Positions 28,431-37,225 of a stretch of DNA of 64,000 bases are shown here, one piece after another; positions within the stretch are counted from its first letter, which is position 1, and each line of letters starts with the position of its first letter. Both the position numbers and the translations under genes were made by a program. Origin of the DNA: Chloroflexia bacterium SDU3-3 (GTDB lineage: Bacteria; Chloroflexota; Chloroflexia; Chloroflexales; Roseiflexaceae); the NCBI GenBank assembly GCA_009268125.1, contig WBOU01000007.1:310001-374000 (forward strand). The letters run 5' to 3'. Below the pieces are notes generated by a model, which saw only the letters and a program-made list of their open reading frames with translations, had not been told where the DNA came from and searched no databases.

Positions 28431-28640
28431 CCCCCACCCGGCCCATACGGCGAAGGTGCCGCTGGTGTTTTGATGGCCATATGCACCAATACCAGCCGCC
28501 AGGGAAGCGCATACGAATGCCTCAAATTGGGGGTTTCGAAGGGGGTGACGCCCCCTCGCGGGGTTCCTAGGGGCAGGCCCCTAGGCGCTGCCCGCGCAGG
28601 GCATCCACCAACCAACCAGGAGGAGCCACCATACCGAAAG
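28431..28640 (+). repeat. Shared hairpin module, copy A
   Basis: A block of about 200 bp also found at 37.65 and 58.89 kb, and partly at 62.73 kb. It begins CCCACCCGGCCCATACGGCG. It holds three dyads: GCTGGTGTT...AATACCAGC around GGCCATATGCAC, GGGGGTGACGCCCCC, and CTAGGGGCAGGCCCCTAG. It ends in CCCGCGCAGGGCA. No protein is evident; open frames through it appear on several strands. Confidence 0.8.
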
Positions 28641-28746
28641 CGTACCCAAGCCGAATCAACGACAACGCATACTTTTACCAGAAACACCTCGGAAGCCTGT
28701 AGAACGTGACACCTCGCGAGGGCGTAGCCCCTTCGCCGCATGGGAA

Positions 28747-28948
28747 GGGCCTGTGCGAGTTGGGGAAGGGCCTGTGCGAGTTGGGGAAGGGCCTGTGCGA
28801 GTTGGGGAAGGGCCTGTGCGAGTTGGGGAAGGGCCTGTGCGAGTTGGGGAAGGGCCTGTGCGAGTTGGGGAAGGGCCTGTGTAAGTTGGGGAAGAGCCTG
28901 TGTAAGTCGGGGAAGGGCCTGTGCGAGTTGGGGAAGGGCCTGTGCGGC
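28747..28948. repeat. 21-bp minisatellite A (about 10 units)
   Basis: Unit GGGCCTGTGCGAGTTGGGGAA repeated with an exact 21-bp period (CCTGTG at 28750, 28771 and so on to 28939). Units 7 and 8 carry substitutions (TGTAAGTT, AAGAGCC). All copies are direct with no spacers. Frames stay open on both strands (for example GLCELGK), which follows from the period being a multiple of three. Confidence 0.95.
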
Positions 28949-28974
28949 CTGGCCCATCCGGCGAAGGTGTGAGA
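28949..28974 (+). repeat. Module fragment after minisatellite A
   Basis: CCTGGCCCATCCGGCGAAGG, the first 20 or so bases of the shared module, placed directly after the minisatellite as at the other two loci. The rest of the gap to 29067 shows nothing I recognise. Confidence 0.7.
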
Positions 28975-29067
28975 AAACGATGGCTGGCCATGATCCAGCC
29001 CGCAGCGGTGAGGCTTTGGATGGAAGATGGCCAGCTTTTTCTCAACCTGTGCGGCGCGGCCTGGGGG

Positions 29068-31434
29068 CTACTCCACCGTCACCGGGCAGAGGAAGACCTT
29101 CTCGGCGCGCGGGATGGCGCGGGATGCGCCGGTGATGGTGAAGGCCGACTCGGCGCGGATGTCCTGCGAGGAGCTGCCGACCAGCACGGCGATCTCGCCC
29201 GGCTCGACGGCGAACTCCATCTTGCTGTCGTAGAAGCCCAGCTGGCGCACATCCAGGTGGAAGGTCAGGGTCTTGGTCTGGCCTGGCTCCAGGGCCACGC
29301 GGGCGAAGCCCTTCAGCTCCAGCACGGGGCGGGTGACGCTGGCGTGGCGCTGGCGGATGTAGAGCTGGGCCACCTCGTCGCCCGCGCGCGCGCCGGTGTT
29401 GGTGATGTCCACGCTCACGGCCACGCTGTCGCCCACGGCGGCCTGCTGGCGATCCAGCCGGGCCTCGCTATAGGCGAAGGTGGTGTAGCTGAGGCCGAAG
29501 CCAAAGGGGTAGAGCGGCTTGGTGCTCATCTCCACGTAGTCGCCCTTCCAGTGCGAGCGCCCGCCCGAGGGCTTGTGGTTGTAGTAGACGGGCACCTGGC
29601 CCACGCCGCGCGGGAAGCTGATCGGCAGCCGCCCGCCGGGGTTGACATCGCCGAACAGCACGTCGGCCACGGCGTTGCCGCCCTCCTCGCCGGGCAGCCA
29701 GACCTCCAGGATGGCCGGGACGTTCTCGGCGATCCAGGGGATGGAGAGCGGGCGACCGTTCATCAGCAGCACCACGGTGGGCGTGCCGGTGGCCACGATG
29801 GCGCGCACCAGCTCCTCCTGCACGCCGGGCAGGCCCAGCTCGGCGCGGTCGCGCGACTCGCCGCTGGAGCAGCTGTCGGTGAGGCCGGCCTTGTCGCCCA
29901 CCACCACCACGGCCAGCTCGGCGGCCTGTGCGGCGGCGACGGCCTCGGCGAAGCCCTGGCGGGACTCGTCGCGCACCTCGCAGCCCTTGGCGTAGCGCAC
30001 GGTGGTCTGCGGGCTGATCTTGGCGCGGATGCCATCGAGCACGCTGACCATAGCCACGCCGCTCTCGGCCAGCTCGACTTTGTCGGGCAGGGTCTGGGGC
30101 AGCTGGCCGGGCTGCTCAAGCATCTCCAGCAGCGTCTCGATGTGGGCGGGGTAGGAGTAGTCGCCCATCTGGTGGCGCACGTTGTCGGCGTTGGGGCCGA
30201 TCACGGCGATCGAGCCGATGGCGGGGCTGATCGGCAGCAGGCCGCCCTCGTTGCGCAGCAGCACCACCGACTTCTGGCCGATCTCGCGGGCCAGGGCGCG
30301 CTGGGCGGGGGTGTCGAAGTGGGCCGCGCAGGCGTCGGCATCCACAAACGGGTTCTCGAACAGGCCCAGGCGGAACTTCATGGCCAGCACGCGGGAGACC
30401 ACCGCATCCAGCAGGCGCTCGCTGACCGCGCCCGCCTCGATGGCCTGGTTCAGCGGCTCGCCGTAGCAGTCGGTGCCGGGCAGCTCGATGTCGATGCCGG
30501 CCTCAAGCGCCAGGCGGGCGGCCTCGGCCTTGGTGGGGGCCATGCGGTGGTACTCGTGGATCATCTGCACCGCGAAGTAGTCGGAGACGACCAGGCCGTC
30601 GAAGCCCAGCTCGTCGCGCAGCAGCTCGGTGAGCAGCCAGCGCGATGCGGCGCAGGGCACACCGTCCAGCTCGTGGTAGGCGTTCATCACCGAGGCCAGC
30701 CCGGCCTCTTTGATCGCGGCCTCGAAGGGCATCAGGAAGACCTCCAGCAGCTCGCGCTGGGGCACGTGGGCGGGCGCCCAGTTCATGCCGCCCTCGGAGA
30801 CGCCGTAGGCGATGAAGTGCTTGGCGGTGGCCACGATGCCCTCGCGCACATTGTCGGTCTGCAGGCCGCGCACGAAGGCGGTGCCCATGCGCGTCACCAG
30901 GTAGGGGTCCTCGCCGAAGGTCTCCTCGACGCGGCCCCAGCGGGCCTCGCGGGTGACATCGAGCACGGGGGCCAGGGCCTGGTGGCCGCCGACCGAGCGC
31001 ATCTGGGTGCGGATGACCTCGCCCATGGCCTCGACCAGCTCGGGCTGCCAGGTGCTGGCCGCGCCGATGATCTGGGGGAAGCAGGTGCCGCCACGGGCCA
31101 TGTAGCCGCTGCAGGTCTCCTCGTGGACCATGGCGGGGATGCCCAGGCGGGTGTGCTCGCGCAGGAAGGTCTGGATGGCGTTGGCCAGCTGGGCCGATTC
31201 CTCGGGGCGCACGCTGCTGGCCCCGCCGATGCGGGTGATCTGACCGATGCCGTGGGACATAAGGGCCTGGCCTTTGTCGGCGCGGAACTTCGCGCCGTCG
31301 GCCAGCTCGTAGACCCAGGCGCTGCCCAGCTGGGCGATCTTCTCCTCGCGGGTCATCTGGGCCAGCAGGTCGCGCACGCGGGCCTCGACGGGCTGGGCGG
31401 GGTCGCGGTACAGGGCGGATGTGGTCGTCGTCAT
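29068..31434 (-). CDS. GH3 beta-glycosidase
   Basis: Glycoside hydrolase family 3 enzyme of 788 residues without a signal peptide. The N-terminal TIM barrel has KHFIAYGVSEGG and the nucleophile Asp in GFDGLVVSDYFAV; the C-terminal domain has LLMNGRPLSIPWI and PGEEGGNAVADVLFGDVNPGGRLP; a fibronectin III-like domain closes it (LGFYDSKMEFAVEPG). Beta-glucosidase or beta-xylosidase activity are both possible. The start ATG overlaps the stop of the upstream lacI-family gene (ATGA), which argues that this enzyme is what the regulator controls. Confidence 0.92.
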   Translation of the reverse strand: MTTTTSALYRDPAQPVEARVRDLLAQMTREEKIAQLGSAWVYELADGAKFRADKGQALMSHGIGQITRIGGASSVRPEESAQLANAIQTFLREHTRLGIPAMVHEETCSGYMARGGTCFPQIIGAASTWQPELVEAMGEVIRTQMRSVGGHQALAPVLDVTREARWGRVEETFGEDPYLVTRMGTAFVRGLQTDNVREGIVATAKHFIAYGVSEGGMNWAPAHVPQRELLEVFLMPFEAAIKEAGLASVMNAYHELDGVPCAASRWLLTELLRDELGFDGLVVSDYFAVQMIHEYHRMAPTKAEAARLALEAGIDIELPGTDCYGEPLNQAIEAGAVSERLLDAVVSRVLAMKFRLGLFENPFVDADACAAHFDTPAQRALAREIGQKSVVLLRNEGGLLPISPAIGSIAVIGPNADNVRHQMGDYSYPAHIETLLEMLEQPGQLPQTLPDKVELAESGVAMVSVLDGIRAKISPQTTVRYAKGCEVRDESRQGFAEAVAAAQAAELAVVVVGDKAGLTDSCSSGESRDRAELGLPGVQEELVRAIVATGTPTVVLLMNGRPLSIPWIAENVPAILEVWLPGEEGGNAVADVLFGDVNPGGRLPISFPRGVGQVPVYYNHKPSGGRSHWKGDYVEMSTKPLYPFGFGLSYTTFAYSEARLDRQQAAVGDSVAVSVDITNTGARAGDEVAQLYIRQRHASVTRPVLELKGFARVALEPGQTKTLTFHLDVRQLGFYDSKMEFAVEPGEIAVLVGSSSQDIRAESAFTITGASRAIPRAEKVFLCPVTVE

Positions 31435-32477
31435 TGTCGAATCCCTTCTAGTGGGGCCAGCTCGCCAATGGGCTGGCATGTGGAACGGGTAACGATGCGG
31501 GTTGGCACGCTGGCCAGCGCCGGGTCGGGCTGCTCGTCCTGCAGCATCTGGAGCAGCATGATGGTGGCGTTGAAGCCGAGCTGCTGGATGGACTGGTCGA
31601 CGGTGGTGAGCGGCGGGGTGGCCATGGCCGCCTCGGGGATGTTGTCGAAGCCCATGATCGAGAGATCGTGGGGGATGCGCAGGCCGAGGGCGCGGGCCGC
31701 GTCCATCGCGCCCAGCGCGGCGGCATCGCAGGTGGCGAAGATGGCGGTGGGCGGCTGGGGCAGGGCCAGCAGCGCGACGGTGGCGGCGTAGCCGGACTCG
31801 CGGGTGTAGTCGCCGGGCTGGGTGAGGCTGGGGTCCACATCCAGGCCGCGCTGGGCCAGGGCGGCGCGGTAGCCCTCCAGGCGGTCGGCGGCGCTCTGGG
31901 CGTCCTCGCGCCCGCCGATGAAGCCGATGCGGCGGTGGCCTAGCCCCAGCAGGTGGGCCACGGCATCCTGCGCGCCCTGGCGGTTGGTGGCCACCACCGA
32001 GGGCAGGTCGGTGCCGCCGCCGTGGGGGTCGATCACCACGATCTTGGCGCCCTGCTCGAAGCGCGGGGCCGAGGGGGTGACGACGATCACGCCGTCGGCT
32101 AGGCCGCCGCTGAGCAGGGCCAGGTGCTCTTGCTCCCAGGCGGGGCGGCTGCGCAGCGGCAGCTTGCCCTTGGTGTAGATCACCAGATCGTAGCTGGATT
32201 CCTGGATGGCCTCGCCCACGCCCTTCACCACCTCCAGGTTGAACGGTGCGGTCAGCTCGGGCACCACCAGGCCGATGATGTTGGTGGCCTGGATGCGCAT
32301 GCTGCGGGCCGCGAGGCTGGCGGTGTAGCCTAGCTCCTCCATCGCCTGGCGCACGCGGGCCGAGGTCTCGGGGGCAACCTCGGCGCGGTTGTTCATCACG
32401 CGCGAGGCGGTGGCGATCGAGACCCCGGCGGCGCGGGCGACATCGCGGATGGTGGGGCCAAGCTGTTTCGTGGGCAT
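31431..32477 (-). CDS. LacI-family transcriptional regulator
   Basis: 348-residue repressor-type protein with a LacI helix-turn-helix at the N-terminus (TIRDVARAAGVSIATASRVMNN) and a periplasmic-binding-like sugar sensor domain (NIIGLVVPELTAPFNLEVVKGVGEAI...GFIGGREDAQSAADRLEGYRAAL). It is the first gene of an operon with the GH3 glycosidase (four-base overlap). A palindromic AAACGTTT site lies in its own promoter region, so autoregulation with release by a disaccharide or glucoside is likely. Confidence 0.93.
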   Translation of the reverse strand: MPTKQLGPTIRDVARAAGVSIATASRVMNNRAEVAPETSARVRQAMEELGYTASLAARSMRIQATNIIGLVVPELTAPFNLEVVKGVGEAIQESSYDLVIYTKGKLPLRSRPAWEQEHLALLSGGLADGVIVVTPSAPRFEQGAKIVVIDPHGGGTDLPSVVATNRQGAQDAVAHLLGLGHRRIGFIGGREDAQSAADRLEGYRAALAQRGLDVDPSLTQPGDYTRESGYAATVALLALPQPPTAIFATCDAAALGAMDAARALGLRIPHDLSIMGFDNIPEAAMATPPLTTVDQSIQQLGFNATIMLLQMLQDEQPDPALASVPTRIVTRSTCQPIGELAPLEGIRQ

Positions 32478-32512
32478 GGGCGGTTCCTTTTCTAACCGAT
32501 TATAGCGATGCC

Positions 32513-32552
32513 GGAAACGTTTTCATCGTACCGTGTTTTTGAATTCTGTCAA
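32513..32552 (-). promoter_or_regulatory. lacI-family promoter with a LacI-type operator
   Basis: Minus strand: TTGACA (32552-32547), then a possible TACGAT. GAAAACGTTTCC (32524-32513), with the 8-bp palindrome AAACGTTT and central CpG typical of LacI-family operators, lies just downstream. A second TATAAT at about 32505-32500 is also possible. Confidence 0.55.
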
Positions 32553-32570
32553 GGGGGAAGAAGACCGATT

Positions 32571-32632
32571 TACCACCAAGACACCAAAGGAGAACCGATT
32601 TACCACCAAGGCGCGAAGGGAAGAGGAGAAAT
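32571..32632 (-). repeat. Dispersed 8-bp-period repeat upstream of the lacI-family gene
   Basis: TACCACCAAGACACCAAAGG and TACCACCAAGGCGCGAAGGG on the plus strand, so it reads toward lacI on the minus strand and ends 19 bases behind its -35. Confidence 0.85.
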
Positions 32633-32744
32633 GGTAGCGAGTTCGGTCTTGAGCTATCCCAATGAGGTATCTTGGGCAGATGGCCAGCATGGGGCGAGGG
32701 CGAAAAAAGCTGGTCCCTCGCCATCTTCTCATATGGTTTGCTCC

Positions 32745-32852
32745 CTTAGAGTCTTGGTGGTAAAGAACTTGGCGGTATACGTCACCTTTTTGCTTCCTTG
32801 GCGTCTTGGAGCCTTGGTGGTAAAAATCTCGTGCCTTCGTGTCTTCGTGGTA
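32745..32852 (+). repeat. Dispersed 8-bp-period repeats upstream of the GT4 gene
   Basis: Three units in a row in the opposite direction to the neighbouring lacI copy: TTAGAGTCTTGGTGGTAAAG, then CTTGGCGTCTTGGAGCCTTG, then CTTCGTGTCTTCGTGGTATT. They read toward GT4 and stop 15 bases before its -35. This divergent gap thus has both orientations, each facing its own gene. Confidence 0.85.
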
Positions 32853-32867
32853 TTCGTTCTCCCGCGC

Positions 32868-32896
32868 TTGACCCTATCTGTGTCAGCGCGTACAAT
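32868..32896 (+). promoter_or_regulatory. GT4 promoter, leaderless arrangement
   Basis: TTGACC (32868-32873), 17-base spacer, TACAAT (32891-32896). Transcription should start about four bases before the ATG at 32907, leaving no room for a ribosome binding site. Confidence 0.7.
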
Positions 32897-32906
32897 CCCC
32901 TATGTT

Positions 32907-34160
32907 ATGAACATTGTGCATATCGTCCAGCTCTACCACCCTGTCGCCACTGGATCTGCGCGCTACTTTATCGAGATCAGCGCCCGCCTCGCCGCCGAGG
33001 GCCACCGCGTGACCGTGGTGGCCACGGATGCGTATGACCTTGAGCACTTCTGGATGGCGGGCAAGCGCCGCGCCGAGCCGCCCGAGGAGCTGCACCGGGG
33101 CGTGCGGATCGTGCGGCTGCCGGTGCGGCGTGCGCCGGGGCCGCCCATCCTCTACCCCGTGCTGCGCCGCCTGATGGTCGAGCTTGGCCGCGTGCCCGGC
33201 AGCGCGCCGCTGCTGCGGCGCATGGCCACGATCACCCCGCGCCTGCCCGGGCTGCCCGCGCAGCTGGCGGGCGGGCCGGTGGATCTGATCCACACCACCA
33301 ACATCACGCTGGATTTTGCGATTGTACCAGCCTGGCGCATGGCGCGCCAGCGCGGCATAGCGTTCTTCTGCACCCCGCTGATGCACCTGGGCGAGCCGGG
33401 CGACCAGTCGCTGGCGCGCTACTACAGCATGCCCCACCAGATCGATATGCTGCGCACCAGCGACCGCGTGCTGACCATGACCGACATCGAGCGCGGCTAC
33501 CTGGCCGGGCGCGGCGTGCCCGCCGAGCGCCTGCGGCGGGTGGGCGTGGGCGTCTCGCCCGACGAGGTGGCGGGCGGCGATGGCCAGCGTTTCCGCGCCG
33601 AGCACGGTATCGTTGGGCAAATGGTGCTGGCCATCGGCGCGATGGCGCGCGACAAGGGCACGCCCCACGTGGTGGAGGCGATGCAGCGCCTGTGGGATGC
33701 CGGGTCGGATGCCACGCTGGTGCTGATCGGCGCGCCGCTGGAGCACTTCACCGCCTTCTACCAGCAGCTGCCGCCGCAGCACAAGGCCAAGATCGTGCTG
33801 CTGCCCTACGCCCCCGAGCAGACCAAGCGCGACGCGCTGGCCGCCGCCACGCTGCTGGCCCTGCCCTCGCGCACCGACTCGTTCGGGATCGTGTTCCTGG
33901 AGGCCTGGCTCTACGGCCTGCCGGTGATCGGCGCGCGCGCCGGGGGCATCCCCGACGTGGTGGCCGAGGGCCAGGATGGCCTGCTGGTGCCCTTCGCTGC
34001 GCCCGATGAGCTGGCCAGCGCCATCGGCGCACTGCTGGCCGACCCGGCGCGGGCCAGCGCCATGGGCGCGGCGGGCCGGGCCAAGGTGCTGCGCGAGTAC
34101 ACCTGGGACAGCGTCTATGCGCGCGTGCGGGCCGCCTACGATGAGGTGCTCGGCTCGTAG
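32907..34160 (+). CDS. Family 4 glycosyltransferase
   Basis: GT-B fold transferase of 417 residues. The N-terminal domain begins MNIVHIVQLYHPVATGSARYFIEISARLAAEGHRVTVVAT, and the C-terminal domain has VLAIGAMARDKGTPHVVEAM, LLPYAPEQTKRDALAAATLLALPSRTDSFGIVFLEAWLYGLPVIGARAGGIPDVV with the nucleotide-sugar Glu. It is predicted to be cytoplasmic and to act in surface glycan or glycolipid synthesis. The start is fixed by the promoter lying directly upstream. It is followed by a GNAT gene after about 12 bases. Confidence 0.9.
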   Translation: MNIVHIVQLYHPVATGSARYFIEISARLAAEGHRVTVVATDAYDLEHFWMAGKRRAEPPEELHRGVRIVRLPVRRAPGPPILYPVLRRLMVELGRVPGSAPLLRRMATITPRLPGLPAQLAGGPVDLIHTTNITLDFAIVPAWRMARQRGIAFFCTPLMHLGEPGDQSLARYYSMPHQIDMLRTSDRVLTMTDIERGYLAGRGVPAERLRRVGVGVSPDEVAGGDGQRFRAEHGIVGQMVLAIGAMARDKGTPHVVEAMQRLWDAGSDATLVLIGAPLEHFTAFYQQLPPQHKAKIVLLPYAPEQTKRDALAAATLLALPSRTDSFGIVFLEAWLYGLPVIGARAGGIPDVVAEGQDGLLVPFAAPDELASAIGALLADPARASAMGAAGRAKVLREYTWDSVYARVRAAYDEVLGS

Positions 34161-34172
34161 CGCCATGGAGCG

Positions 34173-34667
34173 ATGATGGAGATCAGCTTTCGCCCGGTGG
34201 AGCATCGAGATTTCCCACTGCTGCTGGCCTGGCTGGCCAGACCCCACGTGAGGGAGTGGTGGGATAACGGCGACGATACGCTTGAGAAGGTGGCCGCGCA
34301 CTACGGCAGCCCTAGCGCGGCGCGCTTTATCGCGCTGCAGGGCGAAGGGCGGCCCATCGGCTATATCCAGTACTACCGCGCGGATGCGGATGAGGTCGGC
34401 GTCGACATGTTTCTCGGCGAGCCAGAGCTGGTCGGGCGCGGGGTGGGAACGGCCACCCTGCGCGCCTTCCTCGGCCTGGTGGCGCAGCGCGAGCACCCCC
34501 GCACGGTGATCGTCGACCCCGACCCGCGCAACGGGCGGGCCATCCGCTGCTACACCAAGGTCGGCTTTCAGCCCGTGGCCACCATCACCAACGATGATGG
34601 CCACCCCGCGCTGATCATGCGCCTTGATCTGCGCACGCCGACACCAGATAAGGAAGGGACGACGTGA
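34173..34667 (+). CDS. GNAT acetyltransferase resembling aminoglycoside 6'-N-acetyltransferases
   Basis: 164-residue protein. FRPVEHRDFPLLLAWLARPHVREWWDNG, GRPIGYIQYY, LVGRGVGTATLRAFL and DPDPRNGRAIRCYTKVGFQPV follow the layout of the AacA4 (AAC(6')-Ib) group and of siderophore-type transferases. Chromosomal members of this group usually have unknown substrates, so resistance is not implied. Its stop overlaps the next start as GTGA. Confidence 0.8.
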   Translation: MMEISFRPVEHRDFPLLLAWLARPHVREWWDNGDDTLEKVAAHYGSPSAARFIALQGEGRPIGYIQYYRADADEVGVDMFLGEPELVGRGVGTATLRAFLGLVAQREHPRTVIVDPDPRNGRAIRCYTKVGFQPVATITNDDGHPALIMRLDLRTPTPDKEGTT

Positions 34668-35335
34668 CCAATTTCTACCTCATCCGCCATGGCGAGACCG
34701 ACTGGAACATCACTGGGCGCTGGCAGGGCCACGCCGACATACCCCTGAACGCAGCTGGGCGCGCCCAGGCCGAGCGCGTGGCCCAGCGCCTTGAGGAGGA
34801 GGCCATCCCCTTCGCGGCGCTCTACAGCAGCGATCTGCTGCGCGCCTGGGACACCGCCCGCGCGATCGGCGACATGATCTCGATCGACCCGGTGCCCGTG
34901 CCCGATCTGCGCGAGATCGACATCGGCTGGTGGAGCGGCCTGACCCGCGCCGAGATCGCCGTGCGCGATCTGGCCGCGCTTGAGCAGCTCGACGGCGGCG
35001 CGGATCTGCCGCGCGGCAACGCCGAGAGCATGACCGATCTCTACCATCGCGCCAGCGCCGCGCTCGATCAGATCGCCGCGCGCCACGCCAAGGGCAACGT
35101 GCTGATCGTCGCGCACGGCGGCACCATCCGCGCCCTGATCGAGCACGCCCGCACCGATGGCGAGGCCACCTGGCCCTGGCCCTTCACGCTGGTGGGCAAC
35201 ACCTCGATCTCGATCATCTCGCAGCGCAAGGGGCACTGGCAGCTCCACTCGGTCAACGACACCGCCCATGTCGCACACGACTCGCCAGGGGTGAACTTCC
35301 TGCCCCCGGCGCAGGATGATGTGCAGCAGGTATAA
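34664..35335 (+). CDS. Histidine phosphatase family protein (phosphoglycerate mutase-like)
   Basis: 223-residue soluble phosphatase with the RHG catalytic motif (FYLIRHGETDWN), LYSSDLLRAWDTA, the acid residue region LREIDIGWWSGL and the second His in LIVAHGGTIRAL. Members range from cobalamin-pathway phosphatases (CobC) to broad sugar phosphatases; the substrate is open. The start is a GTG overlapping the previous stop, with GGAAGG upstream, so it is coupled to the GNAT gene. Confidence 0.88.
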   Translation: MTNFYLIRHGETDWNITGRWQGHADIPLNAAGRAQAERVAQRLEEEAIPFAALYSSDLLRAWDTARAIGDMISIDPVPVPDLREIDIGWWSGLTRAEIAVRDLAALEQLDGGADLPRGNAESMTDLYHRASAALDQIAARHAKGNVLIVAHGGTIRALIEHARTDGEATWPWPFTLVGNTSISIISQRKGHWQLHSVNDTAHVAHDSPGVNFLPPAQDDVQQV

Positions 35336-35387
35336 TATGCCGCGCAGCGCAGATCGCGCGGGCGCGTAGAGCCAGGGGTCTCGATAG

Positions 35388-36263
35388 ATGTACGACACCT
35401 ATACGGTAGACACGCCGGAAAATATCGAGTTCAGCTACGACGTGGCTGGCATCGGGTCGCGCTTTCTGGCTGCGGTGGTCGACTCGCTGCTGATCGCGCT
35501 GGCCATGGCGGTGGTGCTGTTCGGCGCTGGGCTGCTGCGCGACTCGATCGGCGTGCTGGATGGCGCGTCCGAGAGCGTGATCGCGGCCCTGATCATCCTG
35601 CTGGTGATGGTAATCCTGTGGGGCTACTACATTATCTTCGAGCTGGTGTGGAGCGGCCAGACCCCCGGCAAGCGCCTGGTGGGCCTGCGGGTGGTGCGCG
35701 ACGGCGGCCAGCCCGTGACCTTCCTGAGCGTGGCCATCCGCAATTTCATCCGGCTGGTCGACTTCCTGCCGGCGTTTTACGGCATCGGCGTGATCACGAT
35801 GTTTATCGACACCCGCTCGCGCCGCCTGGGCGACTTCGCGGCGGGCACGCTGGTGGTGCGCGAGCGCCAGGATGTGACCCTGGCCAGCCTGAGCGCCCCC
35901 GCCCCGGCCCGCCCCGCGCCGACACCCACCGCGCCCCAGGGCGCGCCGCTGCCCCAGGCCAACCTGATCAGCGAGCAGGACTATACGCTGGTGCAGGAGT
36001 TCCTGCGCCGCCGTGGCGAGCTGGGCCGCGAGGCCTGCCAGCGCCTGGGCGTGCAGCTGGCCAGCGGCCTGCAGCAGAAGCTGGCCCTGCCGCAGGGCGG
36101 CGACGCCGAGCGCTTCCTAGAGTACGCGGTGGCCGAGTTCCAGCGCCTCCGCGCCGAGCCTGCCGATCTGCCCCCGTCTATCCCCGTGCTTGAGCCGCAG
36201 CCCACACCCGAGCCGCCGCCCGCGCCGCCCGCCGAGGGCGATCAGTCCGAGCGCGGCGCGTAG
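35388..36263 (+). CDS. RDD family membrane protein
   Basis: 291-residue protein. An N-terminal RDD domain (about 10-165) has three membrane helices and the family signature GIGSRFLAAVVDSLLIALAMAVV, GQTPGKRLVGLRVVRDGGQPV, RSRRLGDFAAGTLVVRER. The C-terminal half is a cytosolic Ala/Pro-rich linker and a helical domain (ISEQDYTLVQEFLRRRGELG) ending in a Pro/Glu-rich tail. The function is not established; RDD proteins have been linked to ion transport. A TATAAT box at 35331-35336 may drive it. Confidence 0.87.
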   Translation: MYDTYTVDTPENIEFSYDVAGIGSRFLAAVVDSLLIALAMAVVLFGAGLLRDSIGVLDGASESVIAALIILLVMVILWGYYIIFELVWSGQTPGKRLVGLRVVRDGGQPVTFLSVAIRNFIRLVDFLPAFYGIGVITMFIDTRSRRLGDFAAGTLVVRERQDVTLASLSAPAPARPAPTPTAPQGAPLPQANLISEQDYTLVQEFLRRRGELGREACQRLGVQLASGLQQKLALPQGGDAERFLEYAVAEFQRLRAEPADLPPSIPVLEPQPTPEPPPAPPAEGDQSERGA

Positions 36264-36267
36264 CCGA

Positions 36268-36308
36268 GCAAAGGGGCCTGCGCGGCAACGCCGCGCAGGC
36301 CCCTTTGC
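36268..36308. terminator. Bidirectional terminator between the RDD gene and miaA
   Basis: A perfect 19-bp stem GCAAAGGGGCCTGCGCGGC / GCCGCGCAGGCCCCTTTGC with a 3-base loop, between convergent genes. Confidence 0.85.
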
Positions 36309-37225
36309 TATGCCGCCAGCAGCCCCAGCGCCGCGCCCAGCAGGTCGGGTGTGTCGGCGGGCAGCTGGGCCAGCCCCGGCAGGCGGCGGAACCACGCGGG
36401 CTGCTTGCGGGCGAAGCCGTGGGTGTTGAACTTCAGCCGCTCCACGCACTCGGCCAGTGCGTCGCCGCCCTCGATGTAGGGCTGGAACTCGCGGTAGCCC
36501 AGGCTCGACATGGCGGGCAGATCCCAGCCGTAGCCCTGCGCCACCAGGCCGCGCACCTCATCCACCAGCCCCGCCGCCACCATGGCATCCACGCGGGCGT
36601 CGATCCGCGCGTAGAGCGGCTCGGCGGGCAGCTGCAGCCACAGCGTGCGGATGCGGTAGGGCGGCGGCACCTTGCCCTGCTGCGCCGAGATCGGCTGGCC
36701 GCTCAGCTCGTACACCTCCAGCGCGCGGATGACGCGGCGGGTGTTGCTGGCCAGGATGCCTGCGGCGGCCTGCGGGTCCACGGCGGCCAGCCGCGCGTGC
36801 AGCGCATCCGCTCCCAGCTCTGCCGCCTCGGCCTCCAGCCTGGCCCGCAGCGCCGGGTCGGGCGCGACGCGCGGGATCTGCCAGCCCTCCAGCACGGCGG
36901 CTAGGTACTGCCCGGTGCCGCCCACCAGCATGGGCAGCCTGCCGCGCCCGGCCACCTCGGCGATGGCGGCGCTGGCCAGATCTTGGTAGCGCGCCAGCGA
37001 GAAATCCTCATCCGGCTCGGCGATATCGATCAGGTGGTGCGGCGCTGCGGCCAGCTCGCCCGCCGTGGGCTTGGCGGTGCCGATGTCCATCCGCCGGTAG
37101 ATCTGGCGCGAGTCCGCCGATATGATCTCGCCGCCCAGCCGCTGGGCCAGCGCGATCGCCAGCGCGGTCTTGCCCACCGCCGTCGGCCCGACGATGGCAA
37201 GGATCGGTTGTTGTTGTGTGTCCAT
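36308..37225 (-). CDS. miaA: tRNA dimethylallyltransferase
   Basis: 305-residue enzyme that prenylates A37 of tRNAs reading UNN codons. The P-loop GPTAVGKT (13-20), ISADSRQIYRRMDIGTAKP, PHHLIDIAEPDEDFSLARYQ, MLVGGTGQYL and SNTRRVIRALEVYELSG are diagnostic. The start ATG at 37225 is preceded by an in-frame ATG at 37243 without better support. Its first 24 or so codons and upstream flank are repeated at 38041-38152, on the far side of a 780-bp repeat block that lies in its upstream region. Confidence 0.94.
   Translation of the reverse strand: MDTQQQPILAIVGPTAVGKTALAIALAQRLGGEIISADSRQIYRRMDIGTAKPTAGELAAAPHHLIDIAEPDEDFSLARYQDLASAAIAEVAGRGRLPMLVGGTGQYLAAVLEGWQIPRVAPDPALRARLEAEAAELGADALHARLAAVDPQAAAGILASNTRRVIRALEVYELSGQPISAQQGKVPPPYRIRTLWLQLPAEPLYARIDARVDAMVAAGLVDEVRGLVAQGYGWDLPAMSSLGYREFQPYIEGGDALAECVERLKFNTHGFARKQPAWFRRLPGLAQLPADTPDLLGAALGLLAA

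Noticed and set aside
28747-28948. Possible CRISPR array
   Set aside because: The 21-bp units are contiguous with no unique spacers and no cas genes are nearby; the same holds for the arrays at 37.5 and 58.8 kb.
28379-28957. A heptapeptide-repeat protein (PQLAQAL units) read through the minisatellite
   Set aside because: The 21-bp period keeps several frames open on both strands at once, there is no ribosome binding site, and the other two arrays give unrelated peptides.
28921-31791. A very long plus-strand open frame (over 900 codons) opposite the GH3 gene
   Set aside because: It is the antisense shadow of a GC-rich gene; composition is Gly/Ala/His-rich, with no family motifs, while the minus strand has a full GH3 enzyme.
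32883-34604. A long minus-strand frame opposite the GT4 and GNAT genes
   Set aside because: Antisense artefact of GC-rich codon use; both plus-strand genes have clear motifs and start signals.
34173-34667. Aminoglycoside resistance gene
   Set aside because: The resemblance to AacA4 is general; the gene is coupled to a phosphatase in a chromosomal setting and its substrate is unknown.
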